A stretch of DNA of 7,978 nucleotides, taken from NCBI GenBank assembly GCA_050692915.1, contig JBOGVU010000107.1, forward strand, positions 1 to 7,978, read 5' to 3'. The DNA comes from CALAEC01 sp050692915 (GTDB lineage Bacteria > Actinomycetota > UBA4738 > CALAEC01). Position numbers and translations under genes: made by a program. This document shows, in pieces, positions 7,643 through 7,978 of this stretch. Position 1 is the first letter of the stretch, and each line of letters begins with the position of its first letter. The notes under the pieces were generated by a model. The model was not told the origin of the DNA. It made no database searches and saw nothing but the letters and a program-made list of their open reading frames with translations.

Positions 7643-7978
7643 CTATCGCAGGATGGCCGGCACGTCCTCGAGGAGGCGGTCCGCGCCGATGGCCACCAGG
7701 TAGCCGGCGAGCAGCAGAAGCCCGGTGAACAGGTGCAGCTTGATGTTCGACCCCATGCCCGAGAACATCAGGGCGTACGGGTCGTCATAGTCCCGTCGCA
7801 GGGCCCGGGTGACCTTCATGGCGATGGGGATCGTGGCCAGCGCGATCAACGTCGGCCGCGGGAGGACGCCGGTCACGGCGCCCACGGCGATGAGTGCGTA
7901 CGTGAGGCCCACGCTCCACGCGTACACGCCGACCACCGTGTCCTTCGACCACCGCACCGGCAGCGTGCGCTTCCCCGC
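7643..7978 (-). CDS. UbiA-family prenyltransferase, C-terminal part, cut by the window edge
   Basis: An integral membrane enzyme that attaches a polyprenyl chain to an aromatic or similar acceptor. The frame stays open to the window end, and upstream of a chance in-frame GTG (7955-7957) it reads AGKRTLPVRWSKD. GKRTLPV is the usual continuation of the second Asp-rich UbiA motif, whose Asp residues must lie just outside the window, so the gene is truncated here rather than starting at that GTG. About 111 C-terminal residues are visible. They include three likely helices (about VGVYAWSVGLTYALIAVGAV, LPRPTLIALATIPIAM and IKLHLFTGLLLLAGYLVAIG) and the segment MFSGMGSNIKLHLFTGLLL, typical of UbiA and MenA C-termini. 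MenA (menaquinone synthesis) is attractive for an actinobacterium, but other UbiA members cannot be excluded from this part. A hairpin follows the TAG stop, and acs starts about 69 bp downstream. Confidence 0.85.
   Translation of the reverse strand, partial: AGKRTLPVRWSKDTVVGVYAWSVGLTYALIAVGAVTGVLPRPTLIALATIPIAMKVTRALRRDYDDPYALMFSGMGSNIKLHLFTGLLLLAGYLVAIGADRLLEDVPAILR

Overview
The window is GC-rich (about 70% by eye), almost fully coding, and reads like the chromosome of an actinobacterium (Actinomycetota). The signs are an F420-type LLM flavin oxidoreductase, a seven-iron ferredoxin close to the mycobacterial FdxA type, frequent GTG starts, sparse Shine-Dalgarno sequences and C/G-biased third codon positions. 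I cannot place it more precisely; a deep-branching or environmental lineage is a guess. I see no tRNA, rRNA, CRISPR array, insertion sequence or phage gene.

Layout. At the left edge (1-151, minus) lies the first half of a seven-iron ferredoxin gene. Upstream of it, on the same strand, is a luciferase-like oxidoreductase gene (236-1126), with a terminator-like hairpin and a small dyad in the 84-bp gap. An alpha/beta hydrolase of the COG2945 type (1152-1808, plus) diverges from the oxidoreductase across only 25 bp. It converges, with a 13-bp overlap, on a tiny membrane-protein gene (1796-2002, minus). A DUF72/YecE gene (2021-2782, plus) starts 18 bp from that and runs tail-to-tail, with a 71-bp overlap, into a large minus-strand sensor histidine kinase gene (2712-5486). 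Upstream of the kinase on the same strand are acetyl-CoA synthetase (5603-7573) and the C-terminal part of a UbiA-family prenyltransferase (from 7643 past the right edge).

How the genes fit together. The minus-strand series prenyltransferase, acs, kinase could be partly co-transcribed, with gaps of about 69 and 116 bp. The prenyltransferase suggests quinone (or other prenylated lipid) synthesis, Acs makes acetyl-CoA from acetate, and the kinase joins a membrane sensor to GAF and two PAS domains. A link to acetate or redox status is an inference from position only; no response regulator lies in the window. The left half is a mosaic of short genes in alternating directions with no evident shared pathway.

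I found no convincing new multi-gene system. The points most worth a second look are an inverted repeat that frames the kinase ribosome-binding site and ends on its start codon, a His/Cys-rich insert in the second PAS domain, and an unusually short middle segment in the LLM oxidoreductase.
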